A DNA stretch of 64,000 nucleotides from an uncultured Prevotella sp. (GTDB lineage: Bacteria; Bacteroidota; Bacteroidia; Bacteroidales; Bacteroidaceae), in NCBI GenBank assembly GCA_905211345.1, contig CAJMAO010000001.1, positions 1 to 64,000 on the forward strand, read 5' to 3'. Every line of letters begins with the position of its first letter. Within the stretch, counting starts at the first letter, position 1. Of this stretch, positions 41,368 to 50,420 are shown piece after piece. The notes beneath the pieces are model-generated. The model saw only the letters and a program-made list of their open reading frames with translations. It was not told where the DNA came from and ran no database searches. Both the position numbers and the translations under genes were made by a program.

Positions 41368-41415
41368 AGACGTATAATCAAACTATATTAAATAACAACT
41401 TTAAAACTTATAATT

Positions 41416-41505
41416 ATGCCAAACGGTAAAAAGAAAAAGGGCCACAAGATGGCTACGCACAAGCGTAAAAAAAGATTAAGAAAGAACAGGCATAAGAGCA
41501 AGTAA
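41416..41505 (+). CDS. AURKAIP1/COX24-like (mS38-type) basic ribosomal peptide
   Basis: A 29-residue, extremely basic peptide, MPNGKKKKGHKMATHKRKK followed by RLRKNRHKSK. Peptides of this kind in Bacteroidota are annotated as AURKAIP1/COX24 domain proteins, relatives of the mitochondrial small-subunit protein mS38, and probably sit on the 30S subunit. The spacing in the HU-RNase G cluster and the composition support it. It is too short for most gene finders. Confidence 0.8.
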   Translation: MPNGKKKKGHKMATHKRKKRLRKNRHKSK

Positions 41506-41625
41506 GCCGGCGCGCACTGCGTGGGCTTGCAAGCCTGTAACTTTTACGGGGAATGTCGGCAAACTTGCGAGAAGCTGAAGCCGGCATTTCTCTCGCTTTG
41601 ACAAACTAAGTTGAAACAATCGGAA

Positions 41626-43200
41626 ATGACCAGCGAATTAGTAATTGACGTCCAACAGAAAGAGATTTCGATTGCCCTGCTGGAAGATAAAAATCTGGTA
41701 GAGTATCAGACCGAGCAACGCTCGGCGTCTTTCTCGGTTGGGAACATCTACATGGCAAAGGTAAAAAAACTGATGCCGGGGCTTAACGCCTGCTTCGTGG
41801 ATGTAGGATTCGAACGCGACGCCTTTCTGCATTACCTTGACTTAGGCAGTCAATTCAGCTCTTACGAAAAGTACCTGAAACAAGTACAAAGCGACAGGAA
41901 AAAACTTTATCCTTTCTCAAAGGCGTCACGCCTGCCCGACCTGAAAAAAGACGGCAGCATACAAACTACGCTGCAAGTAGGGCAAGAGGTGATGGTACAA
42001 ATAGTAAAAGAACCGATATCGACCAAAGGGCCACGTCTTACAGGAGAGCTGAGCTTCGCAGGAAGATATTTGGTGCTTATACCATTCAACGATAAAGTTT
42101 CTGTTTCTTCTAAAATCAAAAGCGGCGAGGAGCGCGCACGCCTGAAACAGCTGATTAACAGCATTAAGCCGAAAAACTTCGGCGTGATTGTGCGCACCGT
42201 GGCCGAAGGCAAACGAGTTGCCGAACTCGACACCGAACTGAAAATCCTCCTAAAGCGTTGGGAGGATGCCATTACCAAAGTACAGAAAACCGAAAAACGG
42301 CCTCAACTGGTGTATGAGGAGACGAGCAGAGTGGTAGCATTACTGCGCGACTTGTTCAACCCTTCATACGAAAATATCTACGTCAACGACGAGGAAGTTT
42401 ACAAAGAGGTGAAACACTATGTTACACTGATAGCCCCTGAAAAGGCTAACATAGTAAAGATGTACAAAGGCAATGTGCCGATATTTGACAATTTCAACAT
42501 CACAAAGCAAATTAAATCGAGTTTCGGCAAAATTGTAAACTACAAACATGGAGCCTACCTTATAATAGAACATACGGAGGCGCTGCATGTGGTAGACGTA
42601 AACAGCGGTAACCGTACACGCTCTGTGACAGGGCAGGAAGCCAATGCGCTTGACGTGAACCTTGGAGCCGCGGACGAACTTGCACGACAGTTACGTTTGA
42701 GAGACATGGGCGGAATAATCGTTGTGGACTTCATTGACATGAACCTGGCCGAAGACCGCCAAATGCTATATGAACGCATGTGCAAAAATATGCAGAAAGA
42801 CCGCGCGCGCCACAATATCCTGCCGCTCAGCAAATTCGGACTGATGCAAATAACGAGGCAGAGAGTACGCCCGGCGATAGACGTAAACGTTGAAGAAAAC
42901 TGTCCTACATGCTTCGGTACAGGAAAAATAAAGTCAAGTATTCTTTTCGTAGACCAATTGGAGAGAAAAATTGACAGTCTAGTCAACAAGATTGGCGTAA
43001 AGAAATTCTATCTGCATGTGCATCCTTACGTAGCCGCATATATAAACCAAGGCTTAATCAGCCTGAAAAGGAAGTGGCAAATGAAATACGGACGGGGAGT
43101 GCACGTTGTACCTTCACAGAAAATGGCTTTCTTGCAATACGAATTTTACGACAGCGAGAAACATTTTATCGACATGAAGGAGGAGATTGAGGGAAAATGA
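41626..43200 (+). CDS. rng: Ribonuclease E/G family endoribonuclease
   Basis: A 524-residue RNase G-type enzyme for rRNA processing and mRNA decay. An S1-like domain (about 35-120) follows the start MTSELVIDVQQKEISIAL. The catalytic region has HVVDVNSGNR and GGIIVVDFIDM with the two metal-binding aspartates, and the Zn-link CPTCFGTG occurs near residue 430. ATG 41626 was chosen; a TTG 5 codons upstream is less likely. The enzyme has no long C-terminal scaffold, so it is RNase G-like rather than RNase E-like. It ends directly at a strong terminator. Confidence 0.93.
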   Translation: MTSELVIDVQQKEISIALLEDKNLVEYQTEQRSASFSVGNIYMAKVKKLMPGLNACFVDVGFERDAFLHYLDLGSQFSSYEKYLKQVQSDRKKLYPFSKASRLPDLKKDGSIQTTLQVGQEVMVQIVKEPISTKGPRLTGELSFAGRYLVLIPFNDKVSVSSKIKSGEERARLKQLINSIKPKNFGVIVRTVAEGKRVAELDTELKILLKRWEDAITKVQKTEKRPQLVYEETSRVVALLRDLFNPSYENIYVNDEEVYKEVKHYVTLIAPEKANIVKMYKGNVPIFDNFNITKQIKSSFGKIVNYKHGAYLIIEHTEALHVVDVNSGNRTRSVTGQEANALDVNLGAADELARQLRLRDMGGIIVVDFIDMNLAEDRQMLYERMCKNMQKDRARHNILPLSKFGLMQITRQRVRPAIDVNVEENCPTCFGTGKIKSSILFVDQLERKIDSLVNKIGVKKFYLHVHPYVAAYINQGLISLKRKWQMKYGRGVHVVPSQKMAFLQYEFYDSEKHFIDMKEEIEGK

Positions 43201-43241
43201 AAAGAAAGGGATGTGCGGTAAGTACATCCCTTTCTTTTTAT
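43201..43241. terminator. Bidirectional terminator between rng and fcl
   Basis: A perfect 14-bp stem AAAGAAAGGGATGT / ACATCCCTTTCTTT (43201-43214 with 43224-43237), then TTTTA. It starts directly after the rng stop. Confidence 0.85.
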
Positions 43242-43256
43242 AATTACTTTAACTCA

Positions 43257-44357
43257 TTAAACGGTCTGATGGTTTATACAGATACCTTGTTTATACCATT
43301 CGTACAAACGGTGTACCCCCTCGTCAATCTCAATCTTATGATGCCAACCTAAAGAATGAAGCTTTGACACGTCGGTGAGTTTACGTGGCGTGCCGTCAGG
43401 TTTTGAAGCATCCCATAGAAGTTCACCCTTGAAACCAACCTCACGGACAACTTTCTCAGCCAATTCACGTATACTCAATTCCTTGCCTGTGCCTACATTG
43501 ATGTGACAATTCCTTATCTCCTTATCTACCGGATTATAGGTGTCCTTGAAATCAACATTAAGCAAGACATGCACACTGGCATCTGCCATTTCCTCACTCC
43601 ACAAGAACTCACGCATGGGGCTACCTGTACCCCAAAGTGTCACGGCTTCAGGAGTAATTCCGAACTTAGCAAGCTTAACCAAGATCTCATCGTTGCTGTT
43701 CTTGCCGTCGACACCTTCAACAGGACGAAGGTCAATGTCTTTTCTTACGTCATCCCACCTCCCCTCGTTCAGGCATTTTGCCAAATGCACCTTACGTATC
43801 ATGGCAGGTAACACATGACTGTTCTCCAAATGGAAATTGTCATTTGGTCCATAAAGATTTGTAGGCATGACCGCAATATAATTGCAACCGTATTGTATGC
43901 TGAAACTCTCACACATCTTTAGACCCGCAATCTTGGCGATGGCATACGGCTCATTGGTATATTCAAGTTCCGACGTAAGCAAAGCATCTTCTTTCATCGG
44001 CTGCTTTGCCCTACGAGGATAAATGCACGTACTACCGAGAAACAACAGCTTCTTAACACCATGACGGAAACTCTCGCCTATCACATTTTGCTGTATCTGA
44101 AGATTCTGGTAAATGAAATCAGCGCGATAATTCAAGTTTGCCATGATACCACCTACATGCGCTGCTGCAAGCACAACCGCATCAGGACGCTCATTGTCAA
44201 AAAACTTTCTTACGGCAACAGGATCTAGCAAATCCAGTTCCTTATGACTACGTCCGACAAGATTGACATAACCGCACGACTTCAAGTTATTCCAAATAGC
44301 CGAGCCTACTAAACCATGATGTCCGGCAACATATATTTTAGAATCTTTATCCAACAT
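43257..44357 (-). CDS. fcl: GDP-L-fucose synthase
   Basis: A 366-residue short-chain epimerase/reductase that converts GDP-4-keto-6-deoxymannose to GDP-L-fucose with NADPH. The Rossmann motif GHHGLVGS is at residues 13-20. The Ser-Tyr-Lys triad is in LFLGSTCIYP and EPYAIAKIAG. The extra length over the E. coli enzyme (about 321) is due to an insertion near residues 200-245, usual in Bacteroidales. It is the last gene of manC-gmd-fcl, 2 bp after gmd. The product serves capsule and surface glycoprotein fucosylation. Confidence 0.93.
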   Translation of the reverse strand: MLDKDSKIYVAGHHGLVGSAIWNNLKSCGYVNLVGRSHKELDLLDPVAVRKFFDNERPDAVVLAAAHVGGIMANLNYRADFIYQNLQIQQNVIGESFRHGVKKLLFLGSTCIYPRRAKQPMKEDALLTSELEYTNEPYAIAKIAGLKMCESFSIQYGCNYIAVMPTNLYGPNDNFHLENSHVLPAMIRKVHLAKCLNEGRWDDVRKDIDLRPVEGVDGKNSNDEILVKLAKFGITPEAVTLWGTGSPMREFLWSEEMADASVHVLLNVDFKDTYNPVDKEIRNCHINVGTGKELSIRELAEKVVREVGFKGELLWDASKPDGTPRKLTDVSKLHSLGWHHKIEIDEGVHRLYEWYKQGICINHQTV

Positions 44358-44359
44358 GA

Positions 44360-45445
44360 TTATTCCGCCATTTGAGCCTTGATATAAAGTTTCTTCACAA
44401 ACTTCATGTCATGCGTGACCATAATGTTTATCAATTCTTCAAATGAAGTCTTCGTCGGATTCCAGTCCAATATTTTCTTCGCTTTCGCAGGATTGCCGAG
44501 TAATTGGTCAACCTCACACGGACGGAAGTATTTCGGATCGACCTCAACAAGAACTTTTCCTGTCTTCACATCTATGCCTTTCTCATCTACACCTTCACCT
44601 TCCCAACGTAGTTCTACACCAGCAGCTTTAAACGCTAAAGTACAAAACTCGCGCACGGTGTGCATTTCACCTGTTGCAATAACAAAATCATCAGGCTCAG
44701 GTTGTTGTAGTATCATCCACATACATTCAACATAATCACGGGCATATCCCCAGTCACGACGCGCGTCAAGGTTGCCAAGATACAGCTTATCCTGAAATCC
44801 TTGAACTATGCGACAGGCGGCAAGCGTTATCTTACGTGTTACAAAGTTCTCGCCCCTACGCTCACTTTCATGGTTGAACAAAATTCCGTTACAGCAAAAC
44901 ATTCCATAACTTTCACGATAATTCTTCATTATCCAAAAACCGTAGAGTTTTGCAACTGAATATGGCGAACGTGGATAGAATGGTGTAGTCTCACTTTGCG
45001 GCACTTCCTGCACCTTGCCATAAAGTTCTGATGTTGACGCTTGATATATACGGCACGTCTTATCAAGACCACAGATGCGCACAGCCTCAAGCAGACGTAG
45101 AACACCCACAGCGTCTGTGTCTGCCGTGTATTCAGGCACATCAAATGAAACCTTTACATGACTCTGAGCCGCAAGATTATAAATCTCGGTAGGTTTTGTC
45201 TCGCCGATAATGCGTATTAAAGAAGACGAGTCGGTCATATCTGCCCAATGCAGGTTTACGAGACGTGACTTTTTCATGTCACGCACCCACTCATCAAGAT
45301 ACAAATGCTCTATTCGCCCTGTGTTGAACGAAGACGAACGACGTAACAATCCATGCACTTCATACCCTTTCTCTATCAGGAATTCAGCCAAATATGAACC
45401 ATCCTGACCTGTAATTCCCGTAATCAAAGCAACGTTTTTCTTCAT
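44360..45445 (-). CDS. gmd: GDP-mannose 4,6-dehydratase
   Basis: A 361-residue NAD(P)-dependent dehydratase that turns GDP-D-mannose into GDP-4-keto-6-deoxymannose. It starts [19 protein letters not shown], with the nucleotide-binding glycines, and has [24 protein letters not shown] and the catalytic [10 protein letters not shown]. The length is normal. The upstream manC gene ends 30 bp before it, and fcl follows after 2 bp, giving the complete route from mannose 1-phosphate to GDP-L-fucose. Confidence 0.95.
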   Translation of the reverse strand: MKKNVALITGITGQDGSYLAEFLIEKGYEVHGLLRRSSSFNTGRIEHLYLDEWVRDMKKSRLVNLHWADMTDSSSLIRIIGETKPTEIYNLAAQSHVKVSFDVPEYTADTDAVGVLRLLEAVRICGLDKTCRIYQASTSELYGKVQEVPQSETTPFYPRSPYSVAKLYGFWIMKNYRESYGMFCCNGILFNHESERRGENFVTRKITLAACRIVQGFQDKLYLGNLDARRDWGYARDYVECMWMILQQPEPDDFVIATGEMHTVREFCTLAFKAAGVELRWEGEGVDEKGIDVKTGKVLVEVDPKYFRPCEVDQLLGNPAKAKKILDWNPTKTSFEELINIMVTHDMKFVKKLYIKAQMAE

Positions 45446-45475
45446 TTTATTTCTTATATATTAAAATGTTGGTTT

Positions 45476-46546
45476 TCACTTATCTTCACCTGAGAACTGC
45501 TTTATTCGCTGTTCTTCCGACAGCTTGCATATAAGAAGTTTGTCATCTTTCTCGACAACGATGTATCCGTCAAGTCCTTGTACGACGACTTTTTTCTTTC
45601 CTAATGTATGCACAATGCAATTATGCGTGTCGTAAAGTGCGACATTATCTCCTATTACACCATTGCCGTACAAATCCTTCTTTGTCTGCTCAAGCAAGGA
45701 TCCCCACGTTCCAAGATCGCTCCACCCGAAATCAGCCGGACAAACAAAGATTTCCTCTGCCTTTTCCATTATGGCATAATCAATGGAAATATTCTCACAT
45801 TCAGGGAACCTGCGGTTTATCTCATCCTGTTCTTGTGGAGTGCCGTAAACATTCAACAATCCTTCAAATAACCTGCTGATAGCCGGCTGATAAATTCTGA
45901 ACGCATTTACAATCGTATTTACATTCCAAATGAAAATGCCGGCATTCCAAAAATAGCTCTTATTCTTTATATATTTAGTAGCTGTTTCTAAATCAGGTTT
46001 TTCACGAAAAGAATCAACTCTGAATATTTCCTTATTACGAGGCGAACTTGAAGATAAATCAGCTTGTATATATCCATATCCTGTTTCTGGACGTGTCGGT
46101 TTCATACCTAATGTTATTATGGCATCTGTTTCATTGGTAAACTTCAGACACTGTGATATTACACGGCGAAATTCATCTTTATCAGTCACAATATGATCAC
46201 TCGGCGAAACTACAATGTTTGCGTTTCTGTCTTTCGACTTTATTCTCCAACTGACGTAAGCTATACACGGAGCCGTATTACGCCTGCATGGCTCGCAAAG
46301 AATATTCCCATCAGGAATCTCCGGCAACTGTTCTTGCACCAAACTTTTATAATCAACGCTTGTAACAACCCATACATTATCAGGATTACAAATATCTTTA
46401 AATCTGTCAAATGTAAGTTGCAGCAACGAACGTCCGACTCCTAAAACATCAATAAACTGCTTGGGTCTGTCCGCCGTGCTCATCGGCCAAAACCGACTGC
46501 CGACCCCACCTGCCATTATGACTAAATGATTATTAGAATAAGCCAT
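45476..46546 (-). CDS. manC: Mannose-1-phosphate guanylyltransferase
   Basis: A 356-residue nucleotidyltransferase that makes GDP-mannose from mannose 1-phosphate and GTP. The signature MAGGVGSRFWPMSTADRPKQF is split by nothing and lies at residues 11-31; FREKPDLETA and WNAGIFIWN are typical for the family. It lacks the C-terminal cupin isomerase domain of the long ManC forms, so it is monofunctional. ATG 46546 was chosen over an ATG 9 codons upstream. It is the first gene of the GDP-fucose group. Confidence 0.93.
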   Translation of the reverse strand: MAYSNNHLVIMAGGVGSRFWPMSTADRPKQFIDVLGVGRSLLQLTFDRFKDICNPDNVWVVTSVDYKSLVQEQLPEIPDGNILCEPCRRNTAPCIAYVSWRIKSKDRNANIVVSPSDHIVTDKDEFRRVISQCLKFTNETDAIITLGMKPTRPETGYGYIQADLSSSSPRNKEIFRVDSFREKPDLETATKYIKNKSYFWNAGIFIWNVNTIVNAFRIYQPAISRLFEGLLNVYGTPQEQDEINRRFPECENISIDYAIMEKAEEIFVCPADFGWSDLGTWGSLLEQTKKDLYGNGVIGDNVALYDTHNCIVHTLGKKKVVVQGLDGYIVVEKDDKLLICKLSEEQRIKQFSGEDK

Positions 46547-46609
46547 ACAATTTAGTTTAAAAAACAAAGGCAAAAATAATAAAAAAGAATAATATAATAA
46601 AAATAAAAC

Positions 46610-46641
46610 AAGAAAAAGGCGGAATTATTTATTCCGCCTTT
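46610..46641 (-). terminator. Terminator of xylA
   Basis: AAAGGCGGAAT / ATTCCGCCTTT (46615-46625 with 46631-46641). On the minus strand it is followed by TTCTTG. Confidence 0.75.
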
Positions 46642-46662
46642 CCCTTACCATACAAAATGATT

Positions 46663-47979
46663 TTACTTACAATACCAACTTACGATTGTCTCGTAAAGTT
46701 CTTGCTTTCCGGAAGTCTGTTTGGGCTCACCCACAGTCTTGGCATAAGCAACTATGTCTTCCAGTGAAAGTTTACCTTCCTCAAACTCCTTACCCTTACC
46801 TGCGTCGAATGACGCATAGCGGTTTTTGACCATATCGCACAGAGGCGACTTTTCTATCAGGTTGGCCGCATTTTCCAATGCGCGCGCCATGGCATCCATA
46901 CCACTGATATGAGCAATAAAGAGATCCTCTAAATCTGTTGAGTTACGACGTATCTTTGCGTCAAAATTTGAGCCGCCATTACCAAGCCCGCCGTTCCGGA
47001 TAATCTGCATCATAGCCTGAGTAAGTTCCCAGTTATCTATCGGGAACTGGTCAGTATCCCAACCGTTCTGATAGTCTCCACGATTGGCATCAATGCTACC
47101 CAGCATACCATTATCAACAGCAACAGTCAGTTCATGTTCGAACGTATGACCGGCAAGCGTTGCGTGGTTGACCTCTATGTTCACCTTAAAATCCTTTTCC
47201 AGTCCGTTTGCACGAATAAAACCGATAACGGTCTCTGTGTCAACGTCATATTGATGCTTCGTCGGCTCCATTGGCTTGGGTTCAATCAGGAACGTTCCTG
47301 TAAAACCTTTTGAACGAGCATAATCACGGGCAGCTTTTAACATTGTAGCCAAATGGTCTTTTTCACGTTGCATCTGAGTATTCAGAAGACTCATGTAGCC
47401 TTCACGTCCTCCCCAGAACACATAGTTTGTACCTCCTAATTTGATTGTGGCATCAATTGCATTCTTGATTTGGACTGCAGCACGGGCAACGACATCAAAA
47501 TCAGGATTTGTCGCAGCACCGTTCATATAACGTTTATGACCGAACACATTGGCCGTACCCCACAAATTCTTTATATTGGTACCTTTCATTTTTTCCAATG
47601 CGTAATCAGTAATGGCGTTCATACGAGCCTCATACTCCTCAATAGTATCACCTTCGTCTACAAGGTCAACATCATGGAAACAGAAATATTCTATTCCAAG
47701 CTTTTCCATGATTTCAAATCCGGCGTCCATCTTATCTTTGGCCCGTTCAACAGCATCTGTTTTCTCGTCCCACGGATAAACACGAGTGCCGCCGCCAAAC
47801 TGGTCGCTGCTTGCCGGCCCGAGCGTGTGCCACCATGCCATAGCAAACTTCAGCCAGTCTTTCATTTTCTTGCCCATGATCACTTTGTCAGCATCATAAT
47901 AATGATAAGCTAACGGATTGGTGCTGTCAGCACCTTCATACTTGATTTTTCCAATCTGCGGAAAATACTCTCTTGCCAT
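46663..47979 (-). CDS. xylA: Xylose isomerase
   Basis: A 438-residue TIM-barrel enzyme that interconverts D-xylose and D-xylulose, with two divalent metal ions. Conserved motifs include EYFCFHDVDLVDEG, VFWGGREGY, FLIEPKPMEPTKHQYD and VEVNHATLAGHTFEHEL-like INIEVNHATLAGHTF. ATG 47979 fits known starts (MAREYFPQIG); the frame is open to an ATG inside xylB. It follows xylB by 44 bp in a leftward pair. There is no xylose transporter or regulator gene nearby. Confidence 0.95.
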   Translation of the reverse strand: MAREYFPQIGKIKYEGADSTNPLAYHYYDADKVIMGKKMKDWLKFAMAWWHTLGPASSDQFGGGTRVYPWDEKTDAVERAKDKMDAGFEIMEKLGIEYFCFHDVDLVDEGDTIEEYEARMNAITDYALEKMKGTNIKNLWGTANVFGHKRYMNGAATNPDFDVVARAAVQIKNAIDATIKLGGTNYVFWGGREGYMSLLNTQMQREKDHLATMLKAARDYARSKGFTGTFLIEPKPMEPTKHQYDVDTETVIGFIRANGLEKDFKVNIEVNHATLAGHTFEHELTVAVDNGMLGSIDANRGDYQNGWDTDQFPIDNWELTQAMMQIIRNGGLGNGGSNFDAKIRRNSTDLEDLFIAHISGMDAMARALENAANLIEKSPLCDMVKNRYASFDAGKGKEFEEGKLSLEDIVAYAKTVGEPKQTSGKQELYETIVSWYCK

Positions 47980-48023
47980 AATAGTTAATGTTAGTAGGTT
48001 ATAATAAATTAGGTAAAACTGTG

Positions 48024-49520
48024 TTATTTCATTATCGTATGAAGTTTTTCTTTCCAAGACGTGTATGCTTCAAGATATTCAGCACGATGTTTTTCATCCG
48101 GTTCTATCTCTGCAAGTTTTTTCAACGTAGCGAAAGCCTCATTGTTGTCTTTATATATTCCACAACCCATTCCAGCACCTTTTGCCGCGCCTACGCTACC
48201 GTCAGTTTCATACAGCTCGATGGTTGCTCCGCTGACTCCGGCCAGTGTGTTGCGGAATACGTCACTAAGAAACATATTTGCCTTGCCTGCATGTATCTTT
48301 TTTATGTCCATACCCATTTGCTGCATTATTTCCATTCCATAACAGAAACTGAACACGATACCTTCTTGCGCAGCCCTCATAATATGAGACTTCCCGTGTT
48401 TATTAAAGTTTATTCCATGAATTGAACAGCCTATCTCCCTGTTCTCAAGTACACGCTCTGCTCCATTGCCAAATGGAATAACCGTAACACCGTCACTTCC
48501 TATTGGCACAGATTCCATCATCTCGTTCATTTCCGCGTAAGATATTCCTTCTGGAGCTACATTCCTGCGCACCCAAGCATTCAATATACCTGTTCCGTTT
48601 ATACACAAAAGCACACCTAAACGGTCTACATCTTTTGTATAATTAACATGGGCAAACGTATTCACACGGCTACGCCCATCATAATTTACTCCGCCCAACA
48701 CTCCGTAAACAACGCCTGACGTTCCTGCCGTTGAAGCAATCTCACCCGGATTAAAAACATTCAGACTCAAGGCATTATTTGGCTGGTCACCTGCCCTATA
48801 GCTTACCGGAGTACCTTCCTTCAATCCTAATTCGGCGGCTGCAGCTGCACTTACCTCGCATTGTATGCTGAATGTAGGAACGACATTGGCTATTATGCTT
48901 TTGTCAAAACCAAAGTAATCAAGCAGAAAACCAGCTACATCCTTATTCTTAAAATCCCAGAACATACCCTCGCTCAAACCGCTGACTGTAGTGTTAATCT
49001 CACCACTCAACTTCATGGCAATATAATCTCCGGGAAGCATTATCTTATAAATCTTGTCAAAAATCTCCGGCTCATTAGATTTCACCCAAGCCAGTTTGGC
49101 CGCCGTAAAGTTTCCGGGAGAATTGAGAAGATGCGACAAACACTTTTCCGTACCAAGAGTTTCAAAAGCCTTTTCGCCGTAAGGCACAGCCCTTGAATCA
49201 CACCATATAATCGATGGACGCAACACTCGCATGTCTTTGTCTACACAAACAAGCCCATGCATTTGATAAGATATGCCTATCGCTTTTATATCTTCACCAC
49301 TTACTGAAGCATAACTCATTACTTTTTTTAGGCTCAACTTGGCATTATCCCACCACATCTGCGGGTCTTGTTCTGCCCAACCCGACTTCACGGCTGTTAT
49401 TGGAGCCTCATTTTCGGGATAAAATGCGGAAGCCACGCATACGCCGTTATCCGCGTCAACCAATGATGCCTTTACAGACGAACTGCCGACATCAAATCCT
49501 AACAAATATCTTCCTGACAT
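48024..49520 (-). CDS. xylB: Xylulokinase
   Basis: A 498-residue FGGY-family sugar kinase that phosphorylates D-xylulose to xylulose 5-phosphate for the pentose phosphate pathway. It has the N-terminal phosphate loop GFDVGSSSVKASLVD, substrate segment GISYQMHGLVCVD, and the C-terminal GAAKGAGMGCGIY with AGKANMFLSDVFRNTLAG. The length is normal. It is the first gene of xylBA. The catalytic Asp is expected in SYRAGDQPNNAL. Confidence 0.95.
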   Translation of the reverse strand: MSGRYLLGFDVGSSSVKASLVDADNGVCVASAFYPENEAPITAVKSGWAEQDPQMWWDNAKLSLKKVMSYASVSGEDIKAIGISYQMHGLVCVDKDMRVLRPSIIWCDSRAVPYGEKAFETLGTEKCLSHLLNSPGNFTAAKLAWVKSNEPEIFDKIYKIMLPGDYIAMKLSGEINTTVSGLSEGMFWDFKNKDVAGFLLDYFGFDKSIIANVVPTFSIQCEVSAAAAAELGLKEGTPVSYRAGDQPNNALSLNVFNPGEIASTAGTSGVVYGVLGGVNYDGRSRVNTFAHVNYTKDVDRLGVLLCINGTGILNAWVRRNVAPEGISYAEMNEMMESVPIGSDGVTVIPFGNGAERVLENREIGCSIHGINFNKHGKSHIMRAAQEGIVFSFCYGMEIMQQMGMDIKKIHAGKANMFLSDVFRNTLAGVSGATIELYETDGSVGAAKGAGMGCGIYKDNNEAFATLKKLAEIEPDEKHRAEYLEAYTSWKEKLHTIMK

Positions 49521-49600
49521 AATCGCGCGTTTTTAATAAATACGGATATTGTGTTTTCATCCAATGAATTTCCAACAATAAATTGCCTTAAACCATTATA

Positions 49601-49930
49601 TCAGAACAAAGACAACGATTTGTCTTCACATGCTTTTACCATTTCCCCATCATCTACCTCGTCATTCTTAAAATCAAAATACAACTGCCGTGAGGTATTA
49701 GACAGGCTCAAACGATAAACTCCCCGGACATCAGTCCGCTCTATTATCGAATCTGCAAGCTTGCTGTTCTTCATTAGGAAAGAAGCCACGTAACGGTGCA
49801 CTTCATCAAAAGACACTGTATCAAAGAAACCATTACATTTATTAAATACGTGTCTGGCTATTTTCTTTACACTTAACCCCTTGTCCCCTGCCTCGCGAAG
49901 AACAAAAACAATCTCGCTGTCGTAGTTCAT
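49601..49930 (-). CDS. Conserved small protein, probable winged-helix fold
   Basis: A 109-residue soluble protein. LSVKKIARHVFNKCNGFF and VSFDEVHRYVASFLMKNSKL look like helices of a winged-helix domain, and VRGVYRLS fits a wing strand. The C-terminus is acidic. No family name is certain; the pattern recalls HARE-HTH-like domains. The ATG at 49930 was chosen; an upstream GTG or ATG would add 9 residues. It is 67 bp after another winged-helix gene and may work with it. Confidence 0.65.
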   Translation of the reverse strand: MNYDSEIVFVLREAGDKGLSVKKIARHVFNKCNGFFDTVSFDEVHRYVASFLMKNSKLADSIIERTDVRGVYRLSLSNTSRQLYFDFKNDEVDDGEMVKACEDKSLSLF

Positions 49931-49997
49931 AGAATTAGAATAAAGAAGGACCGGCAAGACACGCCTCCCAGTCCTTCCTCAATATTGCCTAAACAGA

Positions 49998-50294
49998 TTA
50001 AGCCAATGTAATCTTGTTTTCCTCAGCTTTGATCTTGCCCTCTTTGAAGAGCCAGCCCATACCCAACAGAGTTTCATTCTCTGTTATTTTCGCAGCCTTT
50101 GCTATCTCGGCCACGCTAAGAGCCTTACCTGCTGTTGCAAGCGCCTGATAAACATCTCCGGCTTTAAAACCTACAGATTCCGCATTGATTTCAACAACTA
50201 CTTTCTTTGCAGTGCTCCTTTTAGGTGCTGCCTTCTTCTCAGCCGCAGCCTTAGGAGTTGCGGTCTTCTTTACAGTTTCTTTCTTTTCTGTCAT
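49998..50294 (-). CDS. Winged-helix protein with Lys/Ala-rich N-terminal tail
   Basis: A 98-residue protein. The first 30 residues are histone-like (repeats of KK, AA and TPK). The rest is a Bacteroidales winged-helix domain (DUF2582-type) with FKAGDVYQALATAGKALSV, EIAKAAKITENETLLG and GWLFKEGKI. It probably binds DNA non-specifically through the tail, as a nucleoid-associated protein. It has a leftward -7 element at 50341-50348 and lies between aspS and the second winged-helix gene. Confidence 0.78.
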   Translation of the reverse strand: MTEKKETVKKTATPKAAAEKKAAPKRSTAKKVVVEINAESVGFKAGDVYQALATAGKALSVAEIAKAAKITENETLLGMGWLFKEGKIKAEENKITLA

Positions 50295-50340
50295 AATTTT
50301 AAAACAACATTAAAGATCTAATAACAATCTTTTATCGTTG

Positions 50341-50348
50341 CAAATGTA
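50341..50348 (-). promoter_or_regulatory. -7 promoter element of the winged-helix gene
   Basis: Minus-strand TACATTTG, with ATTG 22 bp upstream as a poor -33 element. Confidence 0.5.
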
Positions 50349-50420
50349 ATGTTTTTATTCTGAATACGGACAATTTTACAGAAATAAAACACAATAAAAG
50401 ATAGCTTAAATCAAAAAATA

